64,000 nt of DNA from Pseudonocardia endophytica (GTDB taxonomy: Bacteria > Actinomycetota > Actinomycetes > Mycobacteriales > Pseudonocardiaceae): positions 930,001-994,000 of the forward strand of contig NZ_SMFZ01000001.1 in assembly GCF_004339565.1 (NCBI RefSeq). The letters run 5' to 3'. The translations under genes and the position numbers were made by a program. Positions 47,271 through 55,611 of this stretch are shown here, piece by piece; position 1 is the first letter of the stretch; each line of letters starts with the position of its first letter. The notes beneath the pieces are model-generated. The model was not told the origin of the DNA. It saw only the letters and a list, made by a program, of their open reading frames with translations, and ran no database searches.

Positions 47271-48201
47271 CCCGCTCGGCGGCGCGCAACCGGACCGACG
47301 CGGCCCGGGGGTTCTCGGCGGTCTCGGTCTCCCCCGCCTGCTCGGAACCGCGGGTCAGCAGGCGCAGCCGCGGCCCGTGTCCCGGCAGCTCGACCGGCAG
47401 GTCGACCGGGGTCGTCGAGCGGGCCCGCTCGGCCAGCTCCCGCTTGACCAGGCGGTCCTCCAGCGAGTGGTAGGCGAGCACGACGATCCGCCCGCCCGGC
47501 AGCAGCGCCTCGTCCAGCGCGGCGGGGATCGCCCTGGCGAGCACGTCGAGCTCGCCGTTCACCTCGATCCGCAACGCCTGGAACGTCCGCTTGGCCGGGT
47601 GTCCTCCGGTGCGGCGCGAGGCCGCCGGCACGGACGCGTAGAGCAGCTCGACCAGCTCCGCGCTGCGGGTGAACGGCTGCTTGTCCCTGGCGCGCACGAT
47701 CGCGTTGGCGATCGGGCCGGCGAACCGCTCCTCGCCGTACTCGCGCAGGATCCGGCGCAGGTCGGCCACCGGGTAGGAGTTCAGGACGTCGGCCGCGGTC
47801 GGGCCGGTCGTCGGGTCCATCCGCATGTCGAGGTCCGCGTCGCGGGAGTAGGAGAAGCCCCGCTCGTCGGCGTCCAGCTGCAGCGAGGAGACACCGAGGT
47901 CGAACAGGACGCCGTCGCACCCGTCGAACCCGAGGTCGTCGAGCACCTCCGGGAGGCGGTCGTAGACGGCGTGCACCGCACGCAGGCGGTCGGCGTGGGC
48001 CGCGAGGCGGCGGCCGGCGATCTCGAGTGCCTGCGGATCACGGTCGAGCCCGACGACGGTGAGCTCGGGATGCTCGGCCAGCAGGGCCGCCGAGTGGCCG
48101 CCGAGGCCGAGCGTCGCGTCGACGAACACGGCCGGACGCCCGCGCAGGGCCGGGTCGAGAAGCTCGGACACACGGTCGGACAGGACCGGGACGTGCTCCA
48201 C
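47260..48201 (-). CDS. rsmH: 16S rRNA (cytosine1402-N4)-methyltransferase
   Basis: The 313-residue protein (also called MraW) begins [19 protein letters not shown]. It has the SAM-binding region [29 protein letters not shown], the family stretch [14 protein letters not shown] and [15 protein letters not shown]. It methylates C1402 in the decoding centre. GTG 48201 follows GGAGGGGGTGAG. It is the second gene of the dcw cluster, 261 bp below mraZ with a large inverted repeat in between. Confidence 0.97.
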   Translation of the reverse strand: MEHVPVLSDRVSELLDPALRGRPAVFVDATLGLGGHSAALLAEHPELTVVGLDRDPQALEIAGRRLAAHADRLRAVHAVYDRLPEVLDDLGFDGCDGVLFDLGVSSLQLDADERGFSYSRDADLDMRMDPTTGPTAADVLNSYPVADLRRILREYGEERFAGPIANAIVRARDKQPFTRSAELVELLYASVPAASRRTGGHPAKRTFQALRIEVNGELDVLARAIPAALDEALLPGGRIVVLAYHSLEDRLVKRELAERARSTTPVDLPVELPGHGPRLRLLTRGSEQAGETETAENPRAASVRLRAAERVAA

Positions 48202-48382
48202 CGCTCACCCCCTCCGCCGCCTGCTCGGGTGTCGCCGGGCCCGGCTCCGGCCCGCTCGCGCAGCAGGCCGGAGCCGGTGTGACCGCTACCGCGGATCCGC
48301 ACCGCCGGACCGGCCCCCACAGCCGTCCCGGCGCCGCGCTCCGCGACCCGCCTCCCACCCGAACTCCCCAGTCGGGGTGGTC

Positions 48383-48453
48383 GTTCTCGCCTCCACCCGC
48401 GGGACCTGACACCGGGGAAGGTGCGTCAGGGCCCGCGGGTGGGGGCGAGAACG
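48383..48453. repeat. Large imperfect inverted repeat between mraZ and rsmH
   Basis: The left arm begins CGTTCTCGCCTCCACCCGCG (48383) and continues to CCTGACAC at 48405-48412. The right arm ends at 48453 and is its complement with about three mismatches over some 29 bases. The central loop is about ten bases. It starts ten bases after the mraZ stop on the minus strand and has no T-run. The rest of the 261-bp spacer holds only the rsmH ribosome site. Confidence 0.85.
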
Positions 48454-48462
48454 GTGAGGCGG

Positions 48463-48894
48463 CTAGAACAATCCCGGCAGAACCTCTTCCTGGGCCTTGG
48501 CGAACTCGTCCTCGTGCTGGTCCTGGTATGCCTGCCAGGACTGCGCGTCCCAGATCTCGACGCGTGTGAACGCGCCGATCACCACGCAGTCCTTGGACAG
48601 ACCGGCGTACCGGCGCAGCTCGGACGTGATCGCGATCCGGCCCTGACCGTCGGGGTTCTGCTCGTCGGTGCCCGAGAAGAGATTGCGCTGGAAGACCCGG
48701 GCGGACTCGTTCGTCAGCGGCGCCGCGGCGACCTTGCTCGCCATGTCGGTGAACGCGTCACGGGTGAACACGTAGAGGCAGTGGTCCTGCCCTTTCGTGA
48801 TCATGCAACCGCCTCGCAGTTCGTCGCGGAATTTCGCCGGCAGCGTGAGCCGCCCCTTGTCGTCCAGCTTCGGGGTGTAGGTGCCGAGGAACAC
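48463..48894 (-). CDS. mraZ: Transcriptional regulator MraZ
   Basis: The 143-residue protein starts at GTG 48894, after GGAGGT. It has two swapped-hairpin (AbrB/SpoVT-like) domains, each with the D-x-x-x-R motif: [18 protein letters not shown] and [17 protein letters not shown]. MraZ binds TGGGN repeats ahead of its own gene and controls the dcw operon. Those boxes are present directly upstream. Confidence 0.97.
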   Translation of the reverse strand: MFLGTYTPKLDDKGRLTLPAKFRDELRGGCMITKGQDHCLYVFTRDAFTDMASKVAAAPLTNESARVFQRNLFSGTDEQNPDGQGRIAITSELRRYAGLSKDCVVIGAFTRVEIWDAQSWQAYQDQHEDEFAKAQEEVLPGLF

Positions 48895-48926
48895 CTGACC
48901 CCACCTCCACCCGGAGCGCCGTTTCG

Positions 48927-48968
48927 CCCCAGCGATCTCCACAGTACCCCACAACACCCCACCGTCAA
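48927..48968 (-). promoter_or_regulatory. mraZ promoter with four MraZ boxes
   Basis: On the minus strand TGGGG occurs at 48961-48957 and 48951-48947, TGGAG at 48941-48937 and TGGGG at 48931-48927, exactly ten bases apart. A -35 TTGACG (48968-48963) and a -10 TACTGT (48946-48941) with a 16-base spacer overlap the first three boxes. This fits autoregulation by MraZ. Confidence 0.88.
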
Positions 48969-49161
48969 CCCGAAACGAACGGCGTTGACCTCCTCGTTCA
49001 ACGGTTCTGGCTGGTCAGAGCAGGTGGAGGATTGTGGGGTGACGGCACGGAGGCCACCCGGTCGCGCGACGCCGGACGGGCGTGTCCTCCAGCGTTTTCC
49101 CAGGTCGCGCATCACGCGGAGCCGCCGCCGGTCGGAAGTGGGGCTCGGTGGGTGGCGGGTG

Positions 49162-49199
49162 TGGGGAGGTGTGGGGAACCGGGGTGGGGAGGTGTGGGA
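49162..49199 (+). promoter_or_regulatory. Two pairs of MraZ-like boxes upstream of the moxR operon
   Basis: TGGGG at 49162 and 49172, and TGGGG at 49185 with TGGGA at 49195, form two pairs with the ten-base spacing used by MraZ. They lie about 75-110 bp upstream of the moxR start. The local sequence is G-rich and repetitive, so chance or a simple duplication remains possible. Confidence 0.4.
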
Positions 49200-49272
49200 G
49201 ACCGGTCCCGCCACCGGCGTCGGGCGACGTTTGACAGACTGGAGGCGCCACGACCGTCCCCGAGGAGGCCCG

Positions 49273-50325
49273 TTGTCGTCGTCCGCGCTCTCCGCAGGCA
49301 CCACCGGCCATGCGGGATCCGGGGTGACCGCGTCCGGCGCGAGCCGTTCCGTCGCGGCCGATCACGAGCAGATGAGCGCGGCGGGCGTCGCCGATCTCGC
49401 CGGCCGGATCGCCTCCGCCGTGCAGCGGGTGATCGTGGGCAAGCCCGAGGCCGTCCGGCTCGCGCTCGTCGCGCTGCTGTCCGAGGGACACCTCCTGGTC
49501 GAGGACGTCCCCGGCGTCGGCAAGACCTCGCTCGCCAAGGCGCTGGCCCGCGCGATCGACTGCTCGGTCAGCCGCGTGCAGTTCACACCGGACCTGCTGC
49601 CCGGCGACATCACCGGCTCGTCGGTCTACAACCGGCAGACCGCGGACTTCGAGTTCCGGCCCGGTCCGGTGTTCGCGAACGTCGTGATCGCCGACGAGAT
49701 CAACCGCGCGTCGCCGAAGACGCAGTCCGCGCTGCTCGAGTGCATGGCCGAGCACCAGGTGACCGTCGACGGCGGCACCTACCAGCTCGGTGACCCGTTC
49801 CTCGTCGTCGCCACGCAGAACCCGATCGAGATGGACGGGACGTACCCCCTGCCCGAGGCGCAGCGGGACCGCTTCACGATCCGGATCAGCGTCGGCTACC
49901 CGGACCCGGCGGCCGAGCTGGCGATGCTCGACGAGCACGGCGCCAGCGAGCCGCTCGACCGGCTCCGCCCGGTCACCGACGTCCGCACGCTGCGGGCGAT
50001 GATCGGATGCGTGCGCGGGCTGCACGTGGCGACCGAGGTCCGCCGGTACTGCGTCGAGCTCGTGGGGGCGACCCGCTCGCTGTCCGAGGTCCGCCTCGGC
50101 GCCTCGCCGCGGGCCACGCTGCATCTGGTCCGCGCGGCCAGGGCGCACGCGGCGACCGCGGGCCGCGGCTACGTCGTGCCGGACGACGTGCAGGCCGTCG
50201 CCGTGCCGGTGCTCGCCCACCGGCTGCTGCTCGGACCGGAGGCCGTCGCGTCGCGACGGTCCGCCACCGACCTCGTCCGCTCCGTGCTCGGCCGGGTCGC
50301 CGTGCCCTCCCCGCCGCGGGGCTGA
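49273..50325 (+). CDS. MoxR-family AAA+ ATPase
   Basis: The 350-residue protein starts at TTG 49273, directly behind GAGGAGG. It has a Walker A motif in LLVEDVPGVGKTSLAKAL, the family stretch RVQFTPDLLPGDITGS, a Walker B motif in VVIADEINRASPKTQSALLECMAE, and sensor 1 in VVATQNPIEMDGTYPLPEAQ. MoxR ATPases act as chaperones for the DUF58/VWA proteins encoded next to them. It is divergent from mraZ and heads an operon with DUF58 and a transglutaminase-like protein. Confidence 0.94.
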   Translation: MSSSALSAGTTGHAGSGVTASGASRSVAADHEQMSAAGVADLAGRIASAVQRVIVGKPEAVRLALVALLSEGHLLVEDVPGVGKTSLAKALARAIDCSVSRVQFTPDLLPGDITGSSVYNRQTADFEFRPGPVFANVVIADEINRASPKTQSALLECMAEHQVTVDGGTYQLGDPFLVVATQNPIEMDGTYPLPEAQRDRFTIRISVGYPDPAAELAMLDEHGASEPLDRLRPVTDVRTLRAMIGCVRGLHVATEVRRYCVELVGATRSLSEVRLGASPRATLHLVRAARAHAATAGRGYVVPDDVQAVAVPVLAHRLLLGPEAVASRRSATDLVRSVLGRVAVPSPPRG

Positions 50326-50331
50326 CGACAG

Positions 50332-51669
50332 GTGTCGCTGGAGCAGCCGGCCCTGGGCGGGGCGAGGCCGAGTGCACGGCGTCGCACCACGCTGACCATG
50401 CGCGGGCGGTGCCTGCTCGCCGGTGGCGCCGCGATGACCGTCTCGGCCGTCGTGCTCGACGAGCGCGACCTCGTCCGGATCGGCCTGTTCGTGGTCCTGC
50501 TGCCCGCGCTGGCCTGGGTGTTCGCCCGCCGTGCCCGCCGCACCCTGACGGTGTCCCGGACGCTGTCGCCCGCGCGGGTGCCGGCCGGCGACACGGTCAC
50601 GGCGACGCTGCGGATCGCCGGTGGCGCCCTGCTCGGCGCGCTGCGGATCGCGGACACGGTGCCGGACGCCGTCGGGTCCTCGGAGCGCTACCCGCCCCGG
50701 TTCACCGTGCATCGCCTCGGTCGGCGCGGCGCCCGCGTGTCCTATCCGCTGCGCCCCGCCGTGCGGGGTCCCTACCGGATCGGGCCGCTGCGCGGGCGTG
50801 GCACCGACCCGCTCGGTCTCGCCGAGTTCAGCCGCGACCTGCTCGCGCCGGACCGGCTGCTGGTCCTCCCCCGCGTCACGCCGCTGATCGGCCGTCCGGT
50901 CGTCGGTTCGACGGCGGTGGGTCGCTCCGCTGACGGGGGCTCGCGGCAGGGTCCTGGCACGCCGGACGTGCTGATCCGCCCCTACCAGCAGGGCGACGAG
51001 ATGCGACGGGTGCACTGGCGTTCCAGCGCCCGTCGCGACGAGCTGATGGTCCGGCTCGACGACACGCCCGACCCGACCGGCATCACCGTGCTGCTCGACC
51101 GCAGGGACTCCGCGCACCGCGGGCACGGTGCGGCGTCCAGCCTGGAGTACGCCGTCGAGGTCGCGGCCAGCGTGAGCGTGCACCTGCTGCGCCGGGGCGA
51201 GGCCGTCGACCTCGTCCTGGAGGACGGGTCGGTGCTCGTCCCGGCGGGTTCCGGCGGTGAGGACGACGTCGCCCGGCACCTGGACGCGCTGGCCGAGCTG
51301 CGCCCGTCGGCGACGACGGGGCTCGGTGGCCCGGCCGCGGACGGTCCCGCGCAGGGGGTGCTGGCGGTGCTCGGCGCCACGTCGGCCGACGACGTGTCCG
51401 GCCTGCTCACCGCACATCCGTACGGCGGGCACGCGATCCTGCTCGACGTCGAGGGCTGGGCGGGTTCCGGGACGGGGGGTGGCACCCGGGAGGCGGCGAC
51501 CCGTCTGCGCAGCGCCGGATGGCAGGCGACCGTCGTCCCGGCCGGATTCCCGGTGGAGCAGGCGTGGGCCGCGGCGTGCGGCGACACGACCGCCCTCGCC
51601 GCCGCCGACGGCGCCGCTCCGACCGGGCGCGCACGACCGAGCCGGACGCCCGCCGGAGCGGGCCGGTGA
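50332..51669 (+). CDS. DUF58 protein
   Basis: The 445-residue protein starts at GTG 50332, six bases after the moxR stop. Two membrane segments near residues 30-65 are followed by a beta-rich region and the DUF58 signature PYQQGDEMRRVHWRSSARRDELMVR, then a VWA-like domain (ITVLLDRRDS). It is the expected partner of the MoxR ATPase. Its C-terminal 60 residues are Ala/Gly/Pro-rich. Confidence 0.9.
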   Translation: MSLEQPALGGARPSARRRTTLTMRGRCLLAGGAAMTVSAVVLDERDLVRIGLFVVLLPALAWVFARRARRTLTVSRTLSPARVPAGDTVTATLRIAGGALLGALRIADTVPDAVGSSERYPPRFTVHRLGRRGARVSYPLRPAVRGPYRIGPLRGRGTDPLGLAEFSRDLLAPDRLLVLPRVTPLIGRPVVGSTAVGRSADGGSRQGPGTPDVLIRPYQQGDEMRRVHWRSSARRDELMVRLDDTPDPTGITVLLDRRDSAHRGHGAASSLEYAVEVAASVSVHLLRRGEAVDLVLEDGSVLVPAGSGGEDDVARHLDALAELRPSATTGLGGPAADGPAQGVLAVLGATSADDVSGLLTAHPYGGHAILLDVEGWAGSGTGGGTREAATRLRSAGWQATVVPAGFPVEQAWAAACGDTTALAAADGAAPTGRARPSRTPAGAGR

Positions 51670-51854
51670 CCCGCCACGGTCCGTGCCCCGCCGAGCGGGC
51701 CGCCGCCACACCGCGTCCGGCGCGCTCCCTCCGCAGCAGCACCGCCCTCCGCCGCGCGGCCGCCCACGGCCACTCGGACCTACGCGGGATCACCCTCTCG
51801 CCGGCGCCACGTGCCGTGGCGACGCCGCCCGGGCACGGGGGCGGTGAGCGATGA
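51666..51854 (+). CDS. Possible 62-codon coupled ORF between DUF58 and transglutaminase genes
   Basis: GTG 51666 overlaps the DUF58 stop (GTGA), and the TGA at 51852-51854 overlaps the next ATG (ATGA). The peptide is Arg/Ala/Pro-rich (for example RAAAHGHSDLRGITLSPAP) without a recognisable family or membrane segment. Overlaps at both ends suggest it is translated, if only to couple its neighbours. Confidence 0.3.
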   Translation: MTRHGPCPAERAAATPRPARSLRSSTALRRAAAHGHSDLRGITLSPAPRAVATPPGHGGGER

Positions 51855-54295
51855 GCGCCCCCGCCCCTCCCCGGCCGCGGACACCGGACGATCCACCGGC
51901 GGCACGCGCGTCGGCGCCGACACCACCGTGGTGGCGCTCGTTGCTGGCACCGGTCGGCTCCGGTGTGTCCGTCCTGCTGGCCGGTGCGGCCGTCGGCTCC
52001 GTGGTGCAGGGCGGGGCCTGGTTCGGGTACGCGCTGGCGGCCGTCGCCGTGGTCGTCCTCGTCGGCACGCTGCTGCTGCGCACGAAGCCGTGGCTGGTCG
52101 CGCCCGGCCAGCTGGTGGCGCTGCTCCTGCTCGTCACGCCGCTGTTCACCGGTAGCGCCGTGTTCGCCGTGGTGCCGGGACCGGACGCGTTCGGCGAGCT
52201 CGGGACGCTGCTGTCCGGAGCGGGCGACCAGATCCACACCGGGATCCCGCCGGTACCGGCGAGCCCGGAGATCCTGCTGCTGCTCACACTCGCGTTCGGG
52301 GTGCTGACGATCGCGGTGTTCGGCATCGCCGTGACCGCGGAGTCGCCCGCCGCGGCCGGGGTGCCGCTGCTGTGCGTGTTCGCCGTGCCCACCGCACTCG
52401 ACGAGCAGCTGCTGCCCTGGTGGTCCGCGGTGGCCGCGGCCGCCGGGTTCGGGGTGCTGCTGCTGGTGCGCGGCGAGCGGCTGCGCCAGCTCCCGGGCGG
52501 CGCCGCGATCACCGCGCTCGCCGTCGTCGGCGCCCTGCTGCTCGGGTCCGCCGCGACGATGGTCGGCACGGCCGGCCGGTTCGACGCGGGCGCGTCCGGC
52601 GGCGCCGACGGGTCGATCGGGCTGAACCCGTTCACGTCGCTGCGCGGGCAGCTGAACCGTCCGGAGCCGCGGGACCTGTTCTCGGTCGACGGGCTGGAGC
52701 AGCCGACCTACATGCGCGCGTTGACGCTGCAGCGCTACGTCCCGCAGCAGGGCTGGGTGGCCGGCCGGCCGCTGCCCGGCGTCGGGCTGGCCGGTCCACT
52801 GCCGCCGTCGACGTCCGGGCCGTCGACCGAGGCGACGGCGCAGGTGCGCAACCTCGGATTCCGCGACTACTGGCTCCCGCTCTTCGGCGACCCGGTCTCG
52901 GTGAACGGCCCGTCGGCGACCGACTGGTCCTACGACGCGGCAGGCGGCATCGCCTACGCGAACCGTCCGCAGCAGGAGGACCAGTGGACGGAGCGGCTGC
53001 GCCTGCCGACGCCGTCCGCGGACGCCCTGCGCGCGGCGAGCGGGCGCTCCGGCGTCGATCCGTCCTACCTGGACACGTCCGGTGTGGACAACCGGGTGAC
53101 GGCGATCGCCCGCCAGGTCACGGCATCGGCGCCGACGCCGTTCGACAAGGCGATGGCGCTCAACGAGTACTTCACCGGCCCGAACTCGCAGTTCACCTAC
53201 AACCTGCAGACGGCACCCGGCGCAGGCGGCGACGCGCTCGTCGAGTTCCTGACCCGCGGGCGGACCGGGTACTGCGAGCAGTTCGCCTCGGCGATGGCGG
53301 TGATGCTGCGGACGGTGGGCGTCCCGGCCCGGGTCGCCGTCGGGTTCACGGCCGGGCAGCAGGGTCCGGACGGGCGCACGATCAGCACGTCGGACGCGCA
53401 CGCGTGGGTGGAGGCGTGGTTCCCCGGCTACGGATGGCAGACGTTCGACCCGACCCCGCTGACCGACGGCCGCACCGTCGAACCGCAGTACGTGCAGCAG
53501 GCCAGGGCCGAGGCAGGCGGCGCGAACGGGCAGGACGCGCAGGAGGCACCTCCCCCTCCCCCGGCACCCGACTCGGCGGCGCCGACCCCCGGTGCCGCCC
53601 CGACGCCGGAGCCCGCCCCCGGTGAGGATGCCGCGCCGGAGCCGGTGGCCCGGTCGTCCGGTGTGCTGCCGGTGGTGCTGGCCGTGGCGCTCGCGCTGGT
53701 CGTGATCGCCCTGGTCCTGGCCGGGCCGACCGTGCTTCGACGACGGCAGACCCGCAGGCGCACCGGCCTCGCCCGGGCCGGTGGTGCCGGGGCGGCAGGC
53801 GCCGCGTGGGCCGAGATCCTCGCCGTCTCGCGAGACCACGGCGTCGCGGCCCGGCGGGGCGACACGGTGCGCACCACCGCCGAGCGGATGATCACCGGGC
53901 ACGAGCTGGAGGGCCGTGGGCGCGACAGCCTCGTCGAGCTCGGCCGTCAGGTCGAGGCCAGCTGGTACGGCGGCCGCCTCCCGGAACCCGGGATGCTGGA
54001 CCCGCTCGTCGCGGACGTGCGCTCGGCGATCACCGCCCGTGGCGTGCCCCTCGGCTCCCGGCTGGTCCCGCCGTCCGTACGTCCGAGCGGGGACGACGAC
54101 GCCGCCTCCCGCTCCGGCGTCACCGGGGTCCTGCTCGGCGCGTGGGACCGCGTCCGGAGGCTCGTCCGCTCTCGCCTCCCCGGGCGGACCGCCCCCGCCG
54201 AGAACGCGGACGAGACCCCGGCGACCGGCCAGGCACCGGCCTCCGACGACGGAGCCTCCCGCTCGGGCTCGCACCGCGAGACGCCCGCCCGCTGA
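51851..54295 (+). CDS. TgpA-like membrane transglutaminase-domain protein
   Basis: The 814-residue protein has about seven membrane segments in the first 250 residues, then an extracytoplasmic domain ending in a transglutaminase-like core. The catalytic triad is Cys in GYCEQFASAM (about residue 474), His in SDAHAWVEAWF (about 517) and Asp in TFDPTPL (about 533). A Pro-rich linker, another membrane helix (VLPVVLAVALALVVIALVLAG) and a cytoplasmic DUF4129-like region follow. This domain order is usual for the third gene of MoxR-DUF58-TgpA operons. The substrate is unknown; a cell-wall role is inferred from the neighbourhood. Confidence 0.92.
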   Translation: MSAPAPPRPRTPDDPPAARASAPTPPWWRSLLAPVGSGVSVLLAGAAVGSVVQGGAWFGYALAAVAVVVLVGTLLLRTKPWLVAPGQLVALLLLVTPLFTGSAVFAVVPGPDAFGELGTLLSGAGDQIHTGIPPVPASPEILLLLTLAFGVLTIAVFGIAVTAESPAAAGVPLLCVFAVPTALDEQLLPWWSAVAAAAGFGVLLLVRGERLRQLPGGAAITALAVVGALLLGSAATMVGTAGRFDAGASGGADGSIGLNPFTSLRGQLNRPEPRDLFSVDGLEQPTYMRALTLQRYVPQQGWVAGRPLPGVGLAGPLPPSTSGPSTEATAQVRNLGFRDYWLPLFGDPVSVNGPSATDWSYDAAGGIAYANRPQQEDQWTERLRLPTPSADALRAASGRSGVDPSYLDTSGVDNRVTAIARQVTASAPTPFDKAMALNEYFTGPNSQFTYNLQTAPGAGGDALVEFLTRGRTGYCEQFASAMAVMLRTVGVPARVAVGFTAGQQGPDGRTISTSDAHAWVEAWFPGYGWQTFDPTPLTDGRTVEPQYVQQARAEAGGANGQDAQEAPPPPPAPDSAAPTPGAAPTPEPAPGEDAAPEPVARSSGVLPVVLAVALALVVIALVLAGPTVLRRRQTRRRTGLARAGGAGAAGAAWAEILAVSRDHGVAARRGDTVRTTAERMITGHELEGRGRDSLVELGRQVEASWYGGRLPEPGMLDPLVADVRSAITARGVPLGSRLVPPSVRPSGDDDAASRSGVTGVLLGAWDRVRRLVRSRLPGRTAPAENADETPATGQAPASDDGASRSGSHRETPAR

Positions 54296-54483
54296 CCCAC
54301 CGGCGGAGTGATCGCCGTTCGGGTGCAGAACCGGCCGCGGGTGCCCGCACCTGCACCGCACCGACGATCACCGACCCGCGACGACCGGTCGCCGGCCCGC
54401 TCACGGCCGCCCGGCCAGTCAGCCCCCAGCGACTCGGCCCACGGACGCCCCGGGCGACGGCCACTCAGCCCACGGACACTCAG

Positions 54484-54543
54484 CCACGGACGCCCGGCCC
54501 ACGGACGCCCGGCCCACGGACGCCCGGCCCACGGACGCCCGGG
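54484..54543. repeat. 15-bp tandem repeat, four copies
   Basis: The unit CCACGGACGCCCGGC starts at 54484, 54499, 54514 and 54529; the last copy differs at its final base. Related fragments (CCCACGGACACTCAG) precede it. It lies in the non-coding space after the transglutaminase-like gene. Confidence 0.95.
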
Positions 54544-54558
54544 CATCGGCCACCCGCT

Positions 54559-54910
54559 GGATGATCAGCGACCAGGTCCGGATCGGCGCAGGATTCGGCC
54601 GTCTTCCGGACTCAGCTGCCGATCATGGACGCTCGGCGCAGGCCCGCCTTTCGTCATGATCGGCAGACCGGCGTGGATCGAGGCCGTGGGTGGCACCGAT
54701 ACGGCCGAAACCACCGATCATGGGCGCGGGTGCAGACCGCTGCGGAGATGACCACGCTCCTGATCGGTCTGAGCTGGCGCCGCCGGGTCCGGTGGCGCCC
54801 AGCCCGATGTCGCCCGCTCGGCGCCGTGCAACGCAGCCGGGATGATCAGCAACCCGGTCCGGATCGAGGCCGTGGGTGGCTCCCATCCGGACCAGACCGC
54901 TGATCACGGC
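54559..54910. repeat. Three copies of a palindromic repeat (family B) in a 693-bp gene-free region
   Basis: Copies are about 54559-54628, 54655-54722 and 54840-54910. Their outer ends are GATGATCAGC or CATGATCGGC on one side and GATCATGG or GATCACGG on the other. Copies 2 and 3 share GGATCGAGGCCGTGGGTGGC. Copy 3 has a 9-bp internal stem (GGTCCGGAT/ATCCGGACC) and copy 1 a 7-bp one (GTCCGGA/TCCGGAC). The region 54296-54988 has no supported gene. Confidence 0.85.
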
Positions 54911-54930
54911 CACTCGGGTCCGGCGAACGG

Positions 54931-54965
54931 AAAACGGGGTGGGACACCGTCGGTGTCCCACCCCG
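54931..54965 (-). terminator. Intrinsic terminator of the DUF3040 gene
   Basis: A perfect 14-bp stem (CGGGGTGGGACACC and its complement, three-base centre) is followed on the minus strand by TTTT. It begins 24 bases after the DUF3040 stop. This is the clearest terminator in the window. Confidence 0.93.
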
Positions 54966-54988
54966 CTCGTCTGTCCGGGTGGGTGCAG

Positions 54989-55396
54989 CTACTCCTGCTC
55001 GAAACGGCGGCGGAAGCGCTCTTCCATGCGGTTCGTGAAGCCGCCGTTGCCGCCGTTGTCGGAGGACGGATCGGTGGCCTGTTGCTCGCCCTCCTGGGCG
55101 GTGCCCTTCTTCCGGGCACCGATGGAGGTGACCGCGAGGAGCGCGCCTCCGAGCATGGCCAGGAAGCCGAGGATGCTGACGACCGGTACGTCGCCGATCC
55201 ACAGGGCCTGGATCGCGACGCCCGCGACGAGCAGGACGAGACCGACGACGAACAGGAGCGCGCCCTGGATCCGTCGACGACGGGCGGGCTTGCTCATCCG
55301 TCCGCCGCTGACCGACGACGCGAACTTGGGGTCCTCGGCGTAGAGAGCGCGCTCTATCTGTTCGAGCAGTCGCTGCTCGTGCTCGGAGAGCGGCAT
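54989..55396 (-). CDS. DUF3040 membrane protein
   Basis: The 135-residue protein starts at ATG 55396 after GGAGGTGAAG. It has the DUF3040 N-terminus MPLSEHEQRLLEQIERALYA followed by DPKFASSV, then two membrane helices (GALLFVVGLVLLVAGVAI and VVSILGFLAMLGGALLAVT) and a hydrophilic Arg/Gly tail. The family is common and often encoded close to the dcw cluster in actinobacteria. Its function is unknown. Confidence 0.93.
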   Translation of the reverse strand: MPLSEHEQRLLEQIERALYAEDPKFASSVSGGRMSKPARRRRIQGALLFVVGLVLLVAGVAIQALWIGDVPVVSILGFLAMLGGALLAVTSIGARKKGTAQEGEQQATDPSSDNGGNGGFTNRMEERFRRRFEQE

Positions 55397-55611
55397 ACCT
55401 TCACCTCCGGCACAACAGTAGGTGTGTCGAGTCATTGTCCACGGTGCCGGAACGACACGACGAGCGCCCACCCGGGCCTCTGAGCACAGAGTACGAGCCG
55501 AAAGCGCGCACGACCACCCGGACCGGGCAACACGTTGCACTGATCGTCGAACGGACGGCGTGGCGCGGCGTGTCGCTGGTCACGCGGGGTGAACCGAAAC
55601 CGGCACCGAGA

